Assembly: GCA_030686995.1 (NCBI GenBank)
Contig: CM060706.1
Location: 139,771,505 to 139,835,504 of the forward strand
Direction of reading: 5' to 3'
Source: Artemisia argyi
Lineage: Eukaryota; Streptophyta; Magnoliopsida; Asterales; Asteraceae
Length of the DNA stretch: 64,000 nucleotides
This document shows, in pieces, positions 48,049-60,350 of this stretch. Numbering within the stretch: position 1 is the stretch's first letter; each line of letters starts with the position of its first letter. The notes below the pieces were generated by a model. It was not told the DNA's origin, searched no databases, and saw only the letters and a program-made list of their open reading frames with translations. The translations under genes were made by a program, and so were the position numbers.

Positions 48049-51000
48049 GGATCCCGCGGAACCCTCGGAAGGGTTCCTTGCCCTTTGGACGAGGGTTCCT
48101 TGGCTGCACAGTCAAAATTTTTTGTAAACTTCAAAAATTCATAACTAATTAACCGTAAGTCCGTAGGAGTCGCGCCACCTATCAATTTGAAGGGAATTGT
48201 GTCTACTTTCTTTTAAAAATGATGTTATGGCCTAAATATAATCTAAAGTCAAAATATTAAACCAAATAATTCAATGTGTTCAAAATATCAAGTTTCATTT
48301 TGACGTAGAAACTCAAACTTTTGAGTTAAGCAATATAAGTTAGTATCCTTTGAACATTGACATTATTTTCTTTGAAACTAAAGAATTTTTTGATATTCAT
48401 ATATACAAAGGAAACTAATCAAGCTTGGCATACATCGTCATATTTAAACGCAAAGTGACGAAAAGTATATTTCTTTTTATGATTATGCTAAATGATTACT
48501 TGTTTTAGTTGTATGCATATATGGTATTTGCTTATTGAAAGTTGTGGTTGCATTTGTTTATTTGTGATTCATGAGTGTCTATCTTGTCATGATATTCATT
48601 TGCTTGTTTGTCGAATTCATGTTTATACACAATAAGATATTTGCTAGATTGTGTGTTCTAAGTTGAAAATTTGTGTTTGTATTGCTTATTGATTTAGATA
48701 TTCTTCCTTGCATATGTTATGCGATTATTTTGCATAATTCACTTAGGAATGAGAATTAAGTAATACTAATTAAATGTCTTGGAATATGGTCACGCGTTTA
48801 AATGATTCACTACATTTTTAAACATGTAATATTCTTGTAAAATGGTGTTTGGTATACATGCTTCTACAATGATGTTTAATGAATGTGTTGTGCTATAAGA
48901 TAGAACCTCATCTTAGATTGATCATGCAAACTAACCATATCATGTTTGGACGATAACACTTTGTTGTTATCAATTTTCAATGCTTATCTTAATTTCCATT
49001 TATGGTAAGCTTATAATCCTCGGCTTGATCTATATGCTAACACGTGTTAGAATATGTGTTTTTGGTTTTAATCTATCGCATCTAATTAGGTGCATATGTT
49101 CCAAGTATTATTAGGATACTTGAACGGGTTTCGGGAGTCAATAAATGCCCATTGTTAAGGAGTGTTTGGCACTACTTGAAATTTGAACAATTTGGTAATT
49201 AAACAATGTGTTTATGGATATATGTACTTCTAGGATATTTTGTTATCTTTGTACATTGTCTTGTACTAACGGATATGCAGGTAGACAACATTTAGGATGT
49301 TGTCAAATTTTCAAGTTTATGGATATTTCACTAAGTATAGTGAAATTCGTTAGCCCCCGGTCAAAGTCTAACGGTTAGAGTGTTTCTATATCCAATCTTT
49401 GCATTTCCTAATCAGATATGGTATAAATTTTATGTTTTAGGAGTTTTCGGAAAAATTAGAAATCGTCTCGACCCCCGAAAATCTGGACTGTCTACTTTTT
49501 GCCCCCTGGCGGAACTGGCGGAACCAAATATAGGGTTCCGCTAGTGTAATTTCTGTGTACTCCAGAATTTGGCCCAACGGACCAGGCGGAACCAAAAACT
49601 GGGTTCCGCCTGTGTATTCGTATGGTTCCGCCAGTCCTGCAAACTCCTTTTTAAATTTTCATTTAAATCCCTCACTCAAGATCACTCACTTTCATCACTA
49701 GGATTCTTCTCACTAATGTTCATTCATATTAGGATTAGGACATCTCACCTGCACCTATAAGGTAATCATCTATAATAATACTTTCAAACTTCATAAGAAT
49801 AATCCAAGATACCTTTCTCCTTAGAGGAAGGAATCCGGAAACTTGTTCCTTGTAATACTCGAACCATTTAGTATTTGTGATCACTACACACACTCACTGC
49901 ATTCTTTTGTCCTTTACTCATTCATTAGCTTGATTTGTAAATTGACAACTTCCTAACCAATCCGGACTCGTTATTTTCAAAGATTACATACAATATCGAA
50001 ATCATAAGTCCAACTTATGACTATAGATATTGTCTTGTATCTACATATGTTACCTCAATTGGTTAACATGAAAATAATGTGTCATCCTTCAAGATGATAA
50101 GGATTTACATCGAGTCATAACTTACTCTTAAGTTATAGATGTATTTTCGAGTCTTGCTATCCTTTTATGCTATCCAATCTCAACTAGTAGTAGGATTGAC
50201 AACTTAAGTATTTCGTTCGAAAAATTCAAGTAAACCTGACTTACTACCGTAGTCATTAAATGTCATATCCGAAAATCAACACCCAAGGATTTTAACAATG
50301 TTTGTTAAAACACTCATCACGACTAGAGCACTTATCGTAATACTCTCCCAATCAATAGGAACAAAAACAAATGTCAATAGGTTTTCATCCTTAAACATTT
50401 AGCACTTAAGTTCACTTGTTCTTTCACCATCATCTCATCACATTCACCATGTGATATATCTCAGCCCATAAGCTTCACAAACATGAGCAAAACTTCAAGC
50501 TTCTTCCTCATAACCTTTCATCACTCAAACCTCAAACAACCAATGTGAAATGAGAAACCGAGTTATCCTTTGTCCTATCAATATCGAGTCATCCACCATT
50601 TCCATGCCCTCAAAGAAACCAAGAGTCAATATCATCTTCAACAATAACTCCACCTAGTCATCTTCACAAGAAGATTCCACAATGTAACCAAACAAGTGTG
50701 TCATCCCCACTACAACCTAACCCATTAAGATTAAACCACCTTTCATGATATATAAACCTATGTTCACCCTTGTGTCGCTCTTTGAAACAAAGGGCAATTG
50801 TCATATCCATACACTCATTAACATATTTGTCTATGCCATCAAAAGTCAAGTGAATTTCATTATGAAATGCGTCTTTTCCACTTTCTAGTAAGTGAAGAAC
50901 ACAAAGAAGATATCCAAGCTTCAAGTGTTGTCAAGCAATCACCACCTCATTTCACATATCCACTCTTGGTCGTCAACCATACTTTACCACCTATAGGATT

Positions 51001-53566
51001 AGAACCTTCACCCATCAAATAAGCATGAAGCACACATTCAATTACACTAGGTTTAAGTAGTATCACTTTCACAAGTTATTAAAGTATTAGCAATACTTTT
51101 AACTTCTGCATATGTCTCATTAAACCTCAAATCAACATCTGAAAGTTCTAGGATCTAGAGCCTCCTCATCATCTTGTCATTCTTGTTTTCATAAGCATGG
51201 TGACTTTATTCCACGTGACAACCCTACTTATTGAAAGACACCATATGTGTCTATTTCCTTTCAAGCGTTCATCATAACCAAATCTTGCTCATAACCCAAT
51301 TCAAACCCCATGCCTATTCAACTCATCTCTATAGCACACACAACATCTATTGAATTTAGTAATTTCACTTAGATTCCTGTTCCAAAGAGCTTTCTTGAGA
51401 ACGTTCTTAACATATTCCATTATCACACATAAACACATCTCTTGGTCTTTGATGATCAAATCACTCTCATAACACATACTCAAACTCAACATAAAAGATG
51501 TCTCTATTTAGATCATTCAACCATAGATTCCAAACACAAAGATTAAAATCTTTTTGCATTACACATACATGTGTCTATTACATGTTATTTGTTTGATATG
51601 ATTGGACATCTTAACATAACCATGATAACTATTTGATTGATTCATGTGTAAATCTTGGTTATATCTTTATGATGCCTACATGCTTATATGTTTCGTGTTA
51701 CTATATATCAACATGATTTGTATGATATTTTCATTCTTTATTTATATGATGTTTTGCATGATTAACATGTTACTTGTTAACTCATGATATGTCATTTTGG
51801 TACATGATGCTTTTATATGATATTCATATATTTGAAAGCTTGTGTATGTTGTTGTCATTTATTAGATCCATGCTTAGGATGATCTATATAATACTTGCTC
51901 CAAAATGTTATCGTTTAAACATGGGTTCCATAAATTTTTCGTCTTGTCTCTTTCGTAACTTTGTCACACTATTTGTTCACTTCGTGTGCACTTATTATTT
52001 GTAGAAGTACTCTTGGTACGATAAACATTTAGAAGACGTTTTATCATACAAATTTATCAGATAGATTGTTATATGCTTAAGTGTCTAAGCTTAACAACAA
52101 AACAATTTCTCAATGAAGTTTTTTAAATAATGTCATGCTATTGCTTAGTATAATTATTTGTTGCTATGTGGTAACTTTATGTCTAGTAGTCGAATGCGTT
52201 GTTTGTATTAGATAATGTCTTTAGATTTTTATCTTGTTGACATCTTTTGTCACTAACAAATGTGTTTTAGTGGATTGAGAACTAATCACTTGCCATCTCA
52301 TTTCGTTCTAGCTTTTATATGCTCATCTCGCATAACTATAATCCCTTTATTGCTACGTGGATTAGTAATATGTTTTATGGAACCCCTACACTTGCATATA
52401 GTTTTATAGCTAATAGGATTGAGTCTTAGAGATTTGAAATTTGTGTTTGGATATCTTTCAATCAACCTCTTTCTAATTCGCATTAGTGCTTCCGCTTTCC
52501 AAAATCACCTCGATAACAATACTCTAATCCTTTCCACATCCTTTGAGAAAACCACATGCCTCGTCATACAATCATCTCGCATTGATAGAGAAGAGCTACA
52601 TGACTTTAAGGATAAAGTTCTTTGTATGCTAACCAACATCCGTAAAAACATTACGAAGCTCATCATTTTCATTAACCTACAACCTCCTAAACACTTCATC
52701 ATCATTCTTTATAAAATGCACTAGACAATATGTTGGATGTCCACCTATTGAGGAGGAGAGAAATTCATTCACATATTTGTTTTTTGTCAAATTGTATTTA
52801 AAGAACATCTACTCATGTTTCTTACACCCTAAAATACCAACACATAGGTACACTCCATTTAGTTAAAGTCGGTTCACAAAACCACAAGTGCTTCAAGCCT
52901 ATGACCTTTTCTCTTTTTTAATAGTTCAAGCCTCTTTCACCCCCAATATCTCATCAAGTGAAAAACACATCATGTGTTTGACAAAGTTATTCACTTTCAC
53001 AACCAAAAACTAAACCAAATGGAGTCTATGATTCTTCTCTCAAAACTAGGACTTCAAAACCTCATTTTTAAAAACACCATCATAGGATCTCATCCTCTTC
53101 TTCCTCGACACATATCATGCACATCATTGTCAGCGCAAACGATATATTAATCAAAGCCATCATTCCCAACACTTTCTCAACACGTTGGTCTAACCAACAC
53201 TCTCGCATCATATGCTGTCATTCTCATCCTCATATAGGTATTTAGCATTTTTTTTACTCTTTTCATATGGAATTCTTGTTGCTAGGTGCTTATTGTCCTC
53301 ACTTCCTTTCAATTCCATTCAAGCATGTATTATGGCAAGATACATCATCTTTGGGAGATGATATAGTCATATTCGTTGTTTATCCCTCGAGTTGTGAATT
53401 TTAGGATTGCATGAGTCGATATGTTCTATCTTTATCTTTCGTTTGAACATTTGCTATACACACGAGCTTCTAATTCTTTAAATCGTTGTCTACCCATCAC
53501 CACCATTAGCAACATCCTCTTTAAGTATTTCAACATCATGTCTTCCTTCTAGGCTTTGCTTAGTAG
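48049..53566 (+). other. Interior of the Copia element, no coding region recognised
   Basis: 5.5 kb of AT-rich sequence with GC-rich palindromic GGAACCC/GGGTTCC clusters at 48058-48077 and 49508-49640. No frame longer than about 100 codons and no Copia gag, protease, integrase or RT motif was seen on either strand. It could be leader plus replaced coding sequence of a non-autonomous Sirevirus-like element. A further unrecognised insertion is possible. Confidence 0.55.
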
Positions 53567-54681
53567 GTTCCTGATGAGTGTCTAAATACTCATCATTTCT
53601 TTAACATTTAGACTGCAAAAACAGCCAAAAACACTTTGAAAAGTCACATAATACTATAAATATCATTGGAATGTATTTTCATGTGAATCAGATACAAAAG
53701 GACTGAAAACAGGTGAAAAACAAACAAATTTTACATAAATTACAGTTTCAGTCCCTGAAGTTTCATAAATTGGCAAAACTAGTCCCTGAAGGTTTAAAAA
53801 TGAATGAAAAGTCAACTTTAGTCCTTGGGAAATCAAACTTGTTCAATATTAGTCCCTGGATAAAATTTTTCTAAAAATGGCAATTTTTACCCCTCAAGTT
53901 TCAAAATTGGCAAAAATAGTCCCTGGGTATTTAAAAATGGAAATTTATCAAAATATACCCTTGTACTATTCATAATTGGCAAATTAAGTCCTTTTGATAA
54001 CTTATGGGAAATTACAAGATCAGCCCTTTAAAAAATCAAAAAATGACATAAAAGGTCCTCGGGTGATTTAAATTGGAGAAAATAAAATTTTGGTCCTTTG
54101 GTTAATCATACTTGGCATGTATGGTCCTTGTGATATACTTTGGGAAATTTACAACTCAGCCCCTTCAAAATTCAGAAAATAAACAATTGGTCCTTGGGCT
54201 TATATTTCATACAAACCAAACCAAACCTCTTTAATATCATAAATCCAAATCCAATCCTAACACAACCCTTTCCAGCCCATAAACACCCCTGGCCCAACTC
54301 CATTACAAGCCCACCCAACCCTACGTTTAATATCACCAGGGGTTTGACCCCGTTTGACCACTCCACCTCATCCCCTACCTTTTTCCCTCCCTAGCCCTGC
54401 AACACCAACACCATCATCACAAACCCACCCCCTCCTCTGCCAACACTCAACATCCCTAACCCCTACAATTAACTTTCCTCCACTAAACACCAAACCTTGT
54501 CTCCCTGCACAATGTAAACCTACCCAATTGTAAAGCCAGTTTCCCGCCTAAATTGAACAAACGGCCAGGATTGAAGTAGCTCATCCAACGACCCAAGATT
54601 GAAGTGGGAAGTGCTCAATAGGTCTCAAAAACCCTAAAAGTCAGTATAAAAGAGAAGAAAAAGAAGCTAAGAAGGGTTATC

Positions 54682-54711
54682 TAGTTAGTTAGTTAGTTAG
54701 TTAGTTAGTTT
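54682..54711. repeat. TTAG microsatellite
   Basis: Seven uninterrupted TAGT units inside the solo LTR. Confidence 0.9.
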
Positions 54712-56665
54712 AAGAATAGTAGTAGAGTAGAAATTAGTAATAGTTAAATTCATGTAATTTAATCTCACAATCTCAGTTAATTTAAGTTTTCAGTTGTTTC
54801 AAGCTTGTTGTACTCAGGTTCTCAGTTTGTTCTCTAATATTCAAAGTTAATGAAAAACTTAAGTTTCATGTTCAAGGTTCATTTCATGTTCAAGTTCTTA
54901 AGTTTCTGCTTCTTTAAGTTAATTTAAGGTAGTTAAAAGCTTTTGTTAGTTCAATTTCCGCCTGTGATGCAGTTTGCTAGAAAAATCCAAAAATAATTTT
55001 AAAACCTTTGAAAAATAAAATAAGCTTGAGGTGATAAGCTTCTATAAGCTCTAACAACCTCCTGATAAGCTCAGAAAGTTCCTTGATAACTTTCCTGAGC
55101 TTATCTCATGTCCTAGCTCATTTCACTGTCATTGCCTCAGTTTCAAGTGAATGTTCTTGTAAGTTTCCTGCATTTCTTTTTTATTTCAGTTTAGATGTTG
55201 TAGCTTGTAGTTTGTTAGTGTTAATTATTGCTTATTATAACTGTTATAGTGCTTAAATTTAGCTCTTGTGTACCATAGCTCATATTTGCATCTTAACTAC
55301 TCTTTTTAGCTCATATTGCATCTATCTGTTCTTGTTGATTTCATTGTGATAACTTTGCATGTCTAGCTTCTACTTAGTGTACTAAATCTATTTAAAGCTT
55401 AAAAAGTTGGTAGTTGTAGCTAAGAATCATAAGTTTTAATGTAATCTTGGACTTATAGGACTGTTTGGGTCAAGGTATATGAGGGTGTTTTACCTATTGC
55501 TTGTTGTTTTCTTCAGTCCCCTTAGGTTTTGTTAGGATTAGTCAACAATAAAATTTGTAGGTTTAACTTCTAAAAGTAAAAAATCACCTAAAAGCTCAAA
55601 TCTGTGTTCAAATGTGATATTTAGCAGCCGAGATTTTGCATTTTAATAGATAATAGTGTCATCTAGGATAATTAAACTTTAAACTTGTTTATTATTACAT
55701 TTAGAGTAAGCATTGGTCAGTAGAAATTCAAGAAAGTCAAACAATAGGTTTTCATCATAAGTCAAAATTTCAGGTTTCATCAGTTTTTACAAATCTTTGG
55801 TGAATTTTCATGATCTTGATTTTTAGTGTTAGGATTTGAGGTTTTGGATTCATAATCTTTGGTTGCTGATATTTGTTGGATTAATTTTTATATAATTTTA
55901 GGATTTAATTCAAGAGCTCATTTGATCTCCTTAATTGACCTGTTTTGAATAGCCATGTCCTGCACCCAGGGTCAGTGACTTTCAAGCCATTTTCAATGAG
56001 CTTTTTCTTTTTCAATAGCTGAGCTTAGCCTGTGTTTTTGGGTATTTTTGGAAACACCAGTTGCCCAACTCACTTATTCCAGGCTTATTTTAGATATCTC
56101 AGGTTATTTGATAAGCTAATCCTAGCCCTGCACCTTATCCCATTTTGTTGTATACACTGATCCATTAGTGTATACAAGCCACCTTCACAAGCTATCCTAG
56201 AGTTCATCTGTGGTGATAAGCTCAGGCTTATGGATCTTTTGGAAATTCCAGTACCCCATCTTTCTAGTTCCTAGCTTAATTTTTGATTTTGAGCTTATCC
56301 ATTAAGCTGAATTCAGGCATGCTAAAGCTCATTTGGACTGCTTTGTTGTGCAGTGTTGGATTTTGGCTTATTTGTGCCTATAAGCTTGTTTCATTGAGCT
56401 TTTCCACTTATTTTAGCTTATTTGTTATTTCCTAAACTTGTTCCTATCTTATTTTAATCTTTGAATGTAGCTTGTAGCTTATTAATAGGTTTTTAAACTT
56501 GAAAAATCCAATCAAGCTTGAAAGAGCTTAACTGTGTGAATTTTAAGCTCCACAGTGCTTATTTTTGTCTTTCTAAAAAAGTTGGTTTTGCAAAAGTTTG
56601 ATATTTTTCTATGTTTAGTAATTTTGCAAAAGAAAAATCAGAAAGAAAAATAAAAAAAAGAAATG

Positions 56666-56752
56666 TGCCACAAGCCAGGGTCGAACCTGTGACCTCTTGG
56701 GTTGACTGGTCAACGCCAGACCAAAGCCATGCACCATCTGGGCTAGTGGTCT
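56666..56752 (-). other. tRNA-like relic in the solo LTR
   Basis: On the minus strand TAGCCCAGATGG (56745-56734) fits a Pol III A box and GGTTCGACCC (56687-56678) a B box, 58 bases apart start to start. A stem CTGG...CCAG lies between. The T arm pairs poorly and the acceptor stem does not close, so this is not a working tRNA; it may be a tRNA pseudogene or a SINE head. Confidence 0.4.
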
Positions 56753-57439
56753 GTTAGTGTAATTGTTTCCCTTACTTATTTATATACTAGTCCAAGTCCA
56801 TTTTAGCTTAATTAATTGTTTAGCTTATTTTACAGCTTATTAATAAGCTTGTCACCCTTTTTATATTTTTCTTAGCTTAATAATTATACTAAGTATTTTT
56901 AGAAAAAGTTTTAGAATTTTTACTTTTCATTTAGTATTTTTTATAATTTAAATTAGTATAATTAGTTTATAAATAGTTTTTAATTAATAATAAATAATAT
57001 AAAAGTCTAAAAAATACTTTTCTTTTTCTCAAAATTTTCTTTTATCAGTAGGATCATAAAAATATAATTTTCATGTCCGTAGGGTTAACGTAGCTCAAAA
57101 TTCGCTTTTTATTTCGCGCACTCGCGTTTATTTTGACTTAAACGCGCGTTTTAATTTTAAATACATTTTTAGGTTAATTAGGTCTCACGTTAATGTTAAT
57201 ATAGTTTGTTTAAATCGTTCTCACTTATATTTCCTTAGCGTAATCATTCAAACCTCACTTATACCATCTCCCATTCAAATTCACCCGATCACAAACCCGT
57301 TTAAATACCATCACACCTCGTTGGGACATAACGACCGGGAGAAACACTGTATTCCACGCAGCATTGACTCTAGGCTGTTTGACCTTGTTGACCATTGACT
57401 TGGTCAATTTAGGTTGACCGTTTGGAGCCAATCAGTTCC

Positions 57440-58627
57440 TATCATATTATATTCATGTTTTTCTTATGATTGCATTTCTTTTTAGAAGCATACACCTCAT
57501 GAGATTTCTGGTTTCATGGTTCTCTACTTTATGTCGCTTATATCATTTATATATTTGCATCTTACTTTTCTTTGAGATGAAATATATTGCACTAACTCTT
57601 TCATTGTAGGTTCACCATTATATACGCTCGATCGTATATAGCATAATCATCTAAGGATGATGTTTGCATCGAATATTTTCCTTCTTTCATTATAGGTGCT
57701 TCTTGACGTAGGAGGAATATCCATCAAGCACTCATATTGCATCTTCTATACACGTTGTTGTAGAGGACATGCTTGTCTAAATACAAAACTTCCACTATAC
57801 TAACTTTTGTTTTGTAGGTTCGTATTGACGCCCTAAAACAAGGGGAGCTTCCGTCAAGCATAGGAAAATTATTGTCTTATACTAACCTTTATTTTGTAGG
57901 ATTCTTCATCCTTGCATCATATACGTTAGTACCCTAGCAACGGGGAGTATTGATCAAGGGGGAGTCGATCATACACTAACCTTTGTTTCTTTTGTAGCTT
58001 TCTTATCCTTGCATTATATACGTTGGTACCCTAGCAACGGGGAGTATTGATCAAGGGGGAGCTAATCATGCACTGACCTTTTTTTTGTAGCTTTCTTATT
58101 TCTTGTGTCATATACGTTGGGACACTAGCAATGGGGAGTATTGATCAAGGGGGAGCTACAATCTAGGGGAAGCATGCACGCATTTATCTTTATTCTCATT
58201 CTTCGACACACTTTTGTGTTTCGACAAAAAGAAGGAGATAAGTCAACATAGTCCAACATGCATTTTATTCATCATGCATTTTTCGTATAATTTTTATGTT
58301 GCACAACACTAACCTTGATGTAGGTCAAGGAACTTAATTTGATACATGGATCAGCTAACAACCTAAGGGACGCAACAACCTTAGGAAATTGGAGTTGAAG
58401 AATTAACTTCACTAAGGATGATGCAAGCTCGCCATTTCGGGGAGAAATTAAGTTAACTCCAAGGACACACCCCTTTTTGTTTCGACAAAAGGGGGAGAAG
58501 AGTGTAAACGGAGAAGGAAATATAGAAGGTTTTGCGGATACAAGTAAGTTATACGGACACAAGTAACTTTTTACATTTTGCGTTCTATCACGTTTACATA
58601 TTTTGTCATCATCAAAAAGGGGGAGAT
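57440..58627 (+). other. 3' untranslated region of the Copia element with purine-tract array
   Basis: Holds repeated units of about 95 bases (57870-58160), each with ACGTTGGTACCCTAGCAACG-like sequence, GGGGAGTATTGATCAAGGGGGAG, then CACTAACCTTTGTTT-like sequence. Purine tracts occur at 57955, 58052, 58146, 58487 and, finally, 58614-58626 against the LTR. Multiple purine tracts are a recalled feature of Sireviruses. Confidence 0.75.
58614..58627 (+). promoter_or_regulatory. Polypurine tract of the Copia element
   Basis: AAAAAGGGGGAGAT directly precedes TGTTAG, the 3' LTR start. It primes plus-strand synthesis. Confidence 0.85.
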
Positions 58628-60279
58628 TGTTAGTGCAAATATTACGATATTTAATCTATACAGTCTCGTTTGTTTTGATTGATGACAAACGTATAACTTG
58701 AAACATAACGTAAAATGTACAAGTTACTTGTAATCATAGTTTGTCTCAACATACATTCAACACCTCTCAATGTCTCGAGTCGTCGTATGCTACAACACAG
58801 GTTCGTACATGTTTGTTATATAGCATTATGATCAAACCCCTTGACCAACCATTTAGAATGACTAAAATACTTTTAGGGTCTTTAAGTATTTTAAGTGTCA
58901 AAGTGCACTTTAGGTGTCAAATAGAATAAGTGCCACTTTAGGTGTTAAAGTAATATTAGTAAGTTTTACAAATGATAAAAATGTGATGACATTAGGAATC
59001 AAACATTTTTAGTAACTCATTAACTTACTATAACAACATTAGTTAGGTAATATATACAAGTTTACTTTCATATATATCTTAATCTTAAAATAGAAATATA
59101 TATACATCACATCATGTGCATTTATGGAAAGGTTGAGTGTTTGACTTTCCATAAGACCTATTACACATTTTGGATTTATCTATTATGTGTTTGACTAGAA
59201 ATAACTTGATGTGACATTGTGAAAGACATGGAAAGATTTTGAGTAATGTTTGTAAGTTTGTTGTCAGGTCCCAAGGAACCCTCGGGCATAACGGAAGGAA
59301 CCCTTCTGAGGGTTCCGCCGTATCCGCGGGGTGATAAAATTATTTTTCTATTAATAGTAGCCCATTGTTTCACCCATGGTTTTGAACCTACAAGAACATA
59401 AATACTCTTTACCCTTTAAGGAACAACTTAGAGTAGTAGAAAGCAATGTAGAAAACACACATGAGTCACCCTTTCAATAATGATCATAATGCTTCTAACA
59501 TTCATCTTTGTTGTAAGCATATCACACTTCATGATCCACCAAGAAGGTTACAAGATCTTGAAGTCATCATTCATTAAAGCATTCCAACATATGAAGATTC
59601 AAGGTCACTTGACATCCTCAATGATTGAAGACTTATTATTCAAGAAGTTCATGTAGATTAGTCATTCATATCCATTAGACTTTTATGTCTTGGATCATAA
59701 TTGTATCATAACAACATAGATTAGATGGTTTATATGTTTATGCCATAAAACACAAGGTTTTTATGTTGGGCCACAAAACATAGCGGGAGTGGTTGTACCC
59801 TTGGTAAAGAACTCGACATCTAGCTTAGATTCGGAAATATTGTATAAGCGACGATAGGAGTGGTTGTACCTTGTAAAAGAACTCGGTATCTAGCTTTGTA
59901 CCGGATAAAGTGTAAGCGACGATTGTAAGGTTTTCTCCGCCGAGAAGGGAGGTTGTTGATCTAGTGAAGTAACTCTCGAGTTGGGTACTCGAGGAGTGGA
60001 GTAGGGCGGAGAGGAGATCCGTGACCGAACCACTATAAATCCTCGTGTTCGGTTTGCACTTTCCTTTTACTTAGTGCTTTACTTTAATGTTTGCATTATG
60101 TGATTGTTTGTGTTGTGACTTGTTGATTGTACTTGTGTGATAACATGTTTTAAGTTATGTTAGTCATAAACTACAAGTAACATCTTTCATATTAGAACAA
60201 GCTAAAAATGGACATTTGATACAACAAGTTTAAAGTTTTTAAACGGTAAACTATTCAACCCCCCTTCTAGTTTTCCACA
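58628..60279 (+). repeat. 3' LTR of the Sirevirus-like Copia element
   Basis: 1652 bp, TGTTAG...CCACA, same length as the 5' copy, with scattered substitutions. The terminal TG is intact here, unlike the 5' LTR. Confidence 0.93.
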
Positions 60280-60350
60280 ACCTTATTGTTATGTAAGCTT
60301 TCAAAATTTTTTCTTTTGACAGTTTTTTTCTTACATTGTTAGTCCTTTTC

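Larger units (their letters stand above)
53572..57434 (+). mobile_element. Solo LTR, 3863 bp, Athila-related giant LTR
   Basis: Starts TGATGAGTGTCTAAATACTC and ends GGAGCCAATCA; GTTCC flanks it (53567-53571 and 57435-57439). No primer site, gag or second LTR. It shares long similarity with the LTR starting at 62650, and its last 200 bases share a module with the element 1 LTR. Inside are AGTCCCTG-type repeats (53750-54200), a TTAG microsatellite (54682-54711), an AGCTTAT-rich part and a tRNA-like piece. Confidence 0.85.
32407..60279 (+). mobile_element. Sirevirus-like Copia (Ty1) element without recognisable gag-pol, host of nested insertions
   Basis: Two 1652-bp LTRs (32407-34058 and 58628-60279) align almost base for base and are flanked by ACCTT (32402-32406 and 60280-60284). 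A primer site of the initiator-Met type follows the 5' LTR and a purine tract precedes the 3' LTR. Once the nested elements are taken out, the interior is 34059-34512, 48049-53571 and 57440-58627, about 7.2 kb, with no open frame over about 100 codons and no RT, integrase or protease motif that I can find. Repeated purine tracts and GC-rich palindromes point to the Sirevirus/Maximus lineage. It is either a non-autonomous derivative or coding-dead beyond recognition. Confidence 0.85.

Noticed and set aside
53572..57434. Solo LTR considered as the 5' LTR of a complete element paired with the one at 62650
   Set aside because: The GTTCC duplication closes the left element at 57434, and the intervening Copia 3' LTR and hAT sequence cannot be its interior.
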